From the NCBI GenBank assembly GCA_003519485.1, contig DOWQ01000177.1:1-7911 (forward strand): a DNA stretch of 7,911 nt, written 5' to 3'. Every line of letters begins with the position of its first letter. Position 1 is the stretch's first letter. A program made the position numbers and the translations under genes. The DNA comes from Streptomyces sp. GTDB taxonomy: Bacteria; Actinomycetota; Actinomycetes; Streptomycetales; Streptomycetaceae. Below the pieces are notes generated by a model. That model ran no database searches and was not told where the DNA came from. It saw only the letters and a program-made list of their open reading frames with translations. Positions 6,616-7,911 of the stretch are shown here, piece by piece.

Positions 6616-7261
6616 ACTTGTACATGGTCTGATTCACGGTTCCCGGGACGTACGCGTCGGGGTCGACCCAGACGTTGATCGTCCTGTCCCCGGAGAGGGC
6701 CACGACCTCCTTGTCCGGCCGGGCGTACTTCGCGGCCATCACGAACGGGATGCCGACACCGAGGGTGGCCAGCGGGCCCGGGTCCATCCAGTGGCCGGGT
6801 GACTTGGGCTGGACCACCCCGCCCGAGAAGGTGACGATGTCGCCGCCGTCCCCGATGTCGATCGAGTCCTCCGTCAGGAACTCATTGATCTCGCGGGCCA
6901 CGCGCAGCGGGTGGATGGGCTCGGCGTCGGAGAGCTGACGCGGCAGCCGCTTGCGGTACGCGTCCTCCTCCTGGCGGCGCAGCTCCTCGAACCAGGCCTT
7001 GCGCTTGACCGAACCGGAGCCGCCGGCCCGTCCGGAGGCGGCCTGCACGGTGGCGGCGAGGCCGGCGCCGGGGTCGCCCACCAGGCCGAGGTCGATGTCG
7101 CGGTTACGGCCCACCGTGCGGTAGCCGAGGTCGAGCGCCTTCGCGACGAGATGGCCGCCGGAGACGGTGTCCGACGAAGCGTCGGGAGAGGCAGCGCCGG
7201 AGCCCTTTGCCTGCCCGGCTGCGCCACTCTCGGCGCCGCTCTCCTCGGCGGTACGCGTCAT
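6614..7261 (-). CDS. Doubly internally deleted ThDP-dependent enzyme (acetolactate synthase/oxalyl-CoA decarboxylase superfamily remnant)
   Basis: A 215-aa ORF where family members have about 550-590 aa. After a low-complexity start (1-30), TVSGGHLVAKAL (32-43) matches the beginning of the pyrimidine (PYR) domain. The text then jumps to GYRTVGRNRDIDLGLVGD (46-63), normally near the end of the central domain. The following part is continuous and well preserved, including PIHPLRVAREINEFLTEDS (115-133), GDGGDIVTFSG (137-147) and SPGHWMDPGPLATLGVG (154-170). At VVALSGD (186-192) it jumps again, to INVWVDPDAYVPGTVNQTMYK, the usual C-terminus. Missing are about 260 residues with the catalytic Glu region and about 100 with the GDG...NN ThDP/Mg motif. 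Both deletions keep the frame. The start has tandem GAGGAG sites. It leads the frc operon, where a full enzyme would plausibly be the oxalyl-CoA decarboxylase. It cannot be that enzyme now; a pseudogene is likeliest, a retained small protein possible. Confidence 0.8.
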   Translation of the reverse strand: MTRTAEESGAESGAAGQAKGSGAASPDASSDTVSGGHLVAKALDLGYRTVGRNRDIDLGLVGDPGAGLAATVQAASGRAGGSGSVKRKAWFEELRRQEEDAYRKRLPRQLSDAEPIHPLRVAREINEFLTEDSIDIGDGGDIVTFSGGVVQPKSPGHWMDPGPLATLGVGIPFVMAAKYARPDKEVVALSGDRTINVWVDPDAYVPGTVNQTMYK

Positions 7262-7279
7262 GTCTCCTCAACTCCTCAT
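7262..7279 (-). promoter_or_regulatory. Tandem ribosome-binding sites before the ThDP remnant
   Basis: Two GAGGAG copies lie upstream of the ATG at 7261: one ten bases away (7272-7277), the likely working site, and one only two bases away (7264-7269), probably too close. Between them runs a minimal in-frame ATG-AGG-AGT-TGA (7268-7279). Confidence 0.5.
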
Positions 7280-7333
7280 GGTCTCGGCACAGGGGCCCTC
7301 CGCTCACGTGCCGCGGCGTCAGACCCTCGCTCC

Positions 7334-7365
7334 AGATTCCATACTGCAGATTGCATACCGTATGG
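7334..7365. promoter_or_regulatory. Candidate operator with repeated ATAC/GTAT boxes in the divergent spacer
   Basis: Two near-identical 11-mers, AGATTCCATAC (7334-7344) and AGATTGCATAC (7348-7358), repeat at 14-base spacing. The second runs into a palindrome CATACcGTATG (7354-7364). CCATAC (7339-7344) also pairs with GTATGG (7360-7365). This AT-richer patch stands out from its GC-rich surroundings and lies between the divergent ThDP-frc operon and sucC. ATAC...GTAT arms are typical of LysR-type sites and of some GntR/FCD sites; which family binds cannot be told, and no regulator gene is in the window. Confidence 0.5.
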
Positions 7366-7379
7366 AGTAGCCTTATGGT
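7351..7379 (+). promoter_or_regulatory. Candidate sigma-70-like promoter for sucC
   Basis: TTGCAT (7351-7356), a 17-base spacer, then TATGGT (7374-7379). The -35 matches consensus at three of six and the -10 at four of six, so it is weak but correctly spaced. The -35 falls inside the operator-like repeats, so a protein bound there would block or activate it. A transcript from here would have a leader of about 170-180 bases. Confidence 0.3.
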
Positions 7380-7524
7380 TGCCTCAGATCCTGCGAGATG
7401 TCCAGAGGTGGCCCGGAAAGAAAATGACCGGACCGGCGACACGACCACCGGTCGACCCCGCTGCACCGGGCCCCGGATCCGAGCACCCCGTCCGGAGACC
7501 CGGACCCCCACTGACCCAGCTGTC

Positions 7525-7543
7525 GGCCCGTCGCGAACGGGCC
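7525..7543 (+). promoter_or_regulatory. Hairpin abutting the sucC ribosome-binding site
   Basis: A perfect 7-bp inverted repeat, GGCCCGT (7525-7531) and ACGGGCC (7537-7543), with loop CGCGA. It ends three bases before the GGAGAGG ribosome-binding site (7547-7553). In the sucC leader it would form a stable stem next to the initiation region and could affect ribosome access or mRNA stability. It has no U tract and is not a terminator candidate. Confidence 0.4.
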
Positions 7544-7546
7544 CGC

Positions 7547-7553
7547 GGAGAGG
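7547..7553 (+). promoter_or_regulatory. Ribosome-binding site of sucC
   Basis: GGAGAGG ends eight bases before the GTG at 7562. It supports this start, after which the protein aligns from its first residues with other SucC proteins, over an in-frame ATG at 7424 that would add 46 Pro/Arg-rich residues. Confidence 0.65.
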
Positions 7554-7561
7554 ATGGCGTT

Positions 7562-7911
7562 GTGGACCTGTTGGAGTATCAGGCGAGGGATCTCTTCGCC
7601 AAGCACGGTGTACCGGTGCTGGCCGGTGAAGTCATCGACACGCCTGAGGCGGCGCGTGAGGTGACCGAGCGACTCGGCGGCCGTGCGGTCGTCAAGGCGC
7701 AGGTCAAGGTCGGCGGCCGGGGCAAGGCCGGCGGCGTGAAGCTGGCGTCCGACCCCGCGGACGCGGTGGAGAAGGCCGGTCAGATCCTGGGCATGGACAT
7801 CAAGGGCCACACGGTCCACCAGGTGATGCTGGCCGAGACCGCGGACATCGCGGAGGAGTACTACGTCTCCTTCCTGCTGGACCGCACCAACCGCACCTTC
7901 CTGGCCATGGC
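7562..7911 (+). CDS. sucC: Succinyl-CoA ligase [ADP/GDP-forming] beta subunit, N-terminal part (cut by window edge)
   Basis: The first 116 residues of SucC, which with SucD interconverts succinyl-CoA and succinate with nucleotide phosphorylation in the TCA cycle. The N-terminus DLLEYQARDLFAKHGVPV is the standard SucC opening. VVKAQVKVGGRGKAGGVKL (43-61) is the ATP-grasp nucleotide-binding stretch, and DIAEEYYVSFLLDRTNR (95-111) is closely like mycobacterial SucC. It starts at GTG with GGAGAGG eight bases upstream and runs off the right end in frame, so sucD probably follows outside the window. It is transcribed away from the frc operon across a shared regulatory spacer, so this may be a second, locus-specific copy. 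Possible roles are supplying succinyl-CoA as CoA donor for oxalate activation, or recovering energy from succinyl-CoA. Malate-CoA ligase (MtkA) is related, but the sequence reads as SucC. Confidence 0.93.
   Translation, partial: MDLLEYQARDLFAKHGVPVLAGEVIDTPEAAREVTERLGGRAVVKAQVKVGGRGKAGGVKLASDPADAVEKAGQILGMDIKGHTVHQVMLAETADIAEEYYVSFLLDRTNRTFLAM

Noticed and set aside
6603..6617. GTG start for frc overlapping the upstream TGA
   Set aside because: The five extra residues precede the family's conserved start, and the GAGGAG site is ideally spaced for the ATG at 6602.
6614..7261. Calling this ORF a functional oxalyl-CoA decarboxylase
   Set aside because: The PYR domain and the ThDP/Mg motif are absent, and the retained segments read more like the IlvG/IlvB-like branch than canonical Oxc.
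7268..7279. Minimal ATG-AGG-AGT-TGA frame before the ThDP remnant
   Set aside because: It is formed simply by the tandem GAGGAG sites; too short to claim a leader peptide without conservation.
7375..7629. A plus-strand frame starting at ATG 7375 with GGAG seven bases upstream, running into sucC
   Set aside because: Its Arg/Pro/Thr-rich product resembles nothing known and it overlaps the real sucC start in another frame; the spacing to GGAG is probably chance.

Overview
The window looks like chromosomal DNA from a high-GC actinomycete, most probably Streptomyces or a close relative. It is very GC-rich, G/C dominates third codon positions, long antisense reading frames stay open, a GTG start is used, and the SucC N-terminus is of actinobacterial type. 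The genus is inferred from style, not from a marker gene.

Five genes lie head to tail on the minus strand, and one gene diverges from them on the plus strand at the right edge. In transcription order on the minus strand: (1) a 215-aa ORF (6614-7261) that is a heavily deleted thiamine-diphosphate (ThDP) enzyme of the acetolactate synthase/oxalyl-CoA decarboxylase superfamily; (2) a formyl-CoA:oxalate CoA-transferase, frc (5358-6602); (3) a fused NDP-forming acyl-CoA synthetase (3198-5354); (4) a ketopantoate-reductase family protein (2067-3059); (5) a molybdopterin formate dehydrogenase alpha subunit (30-2036). Genes 1-3 are packed within 3-11 bases of each other and look like one transcript. 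A 138-base gap with two strong hairpins separates them from genes 4-5, which are 30 bases apart. On the plus strand sucC (7562 to the window edge) encodes the start of the succinyl-CoA ligase beta subunit. The 300-base divergent spacer holds repeated ATAC/GTAT boxes and a hairpin next to the sucC ribosome-binding site.

The gene set suggests an oxalate/formate catabolic locus. Frc moves CoA between formyl-CoA and oxalate, a ThDP enzyme would decarboxylate oxalyl-CoA to formyl-CoA, and formate dehydrogenase would oxidise the released formate. The acyl-CoA synthetase and SucCD could supply or recycle CoA thioesters. However, two of the five minus-strand genes lack exactly the part that holds a cofactor. 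The ThDP enzyme has lost its pyrimidine-binding domain and its ThDP/Mg motif through two in-frame deletions. The formate dehydrogenase lacks the N-terminal [4Fe-4S] domain, and an in-frame stop 11 codons upstream rules out a longer start. The locus is therefore either decaying with open frames or has been remodelled, and this is the most interesting point in the window. I saw no tRNA, rRNA, CRISPR array, insertion sequence or phage gene.
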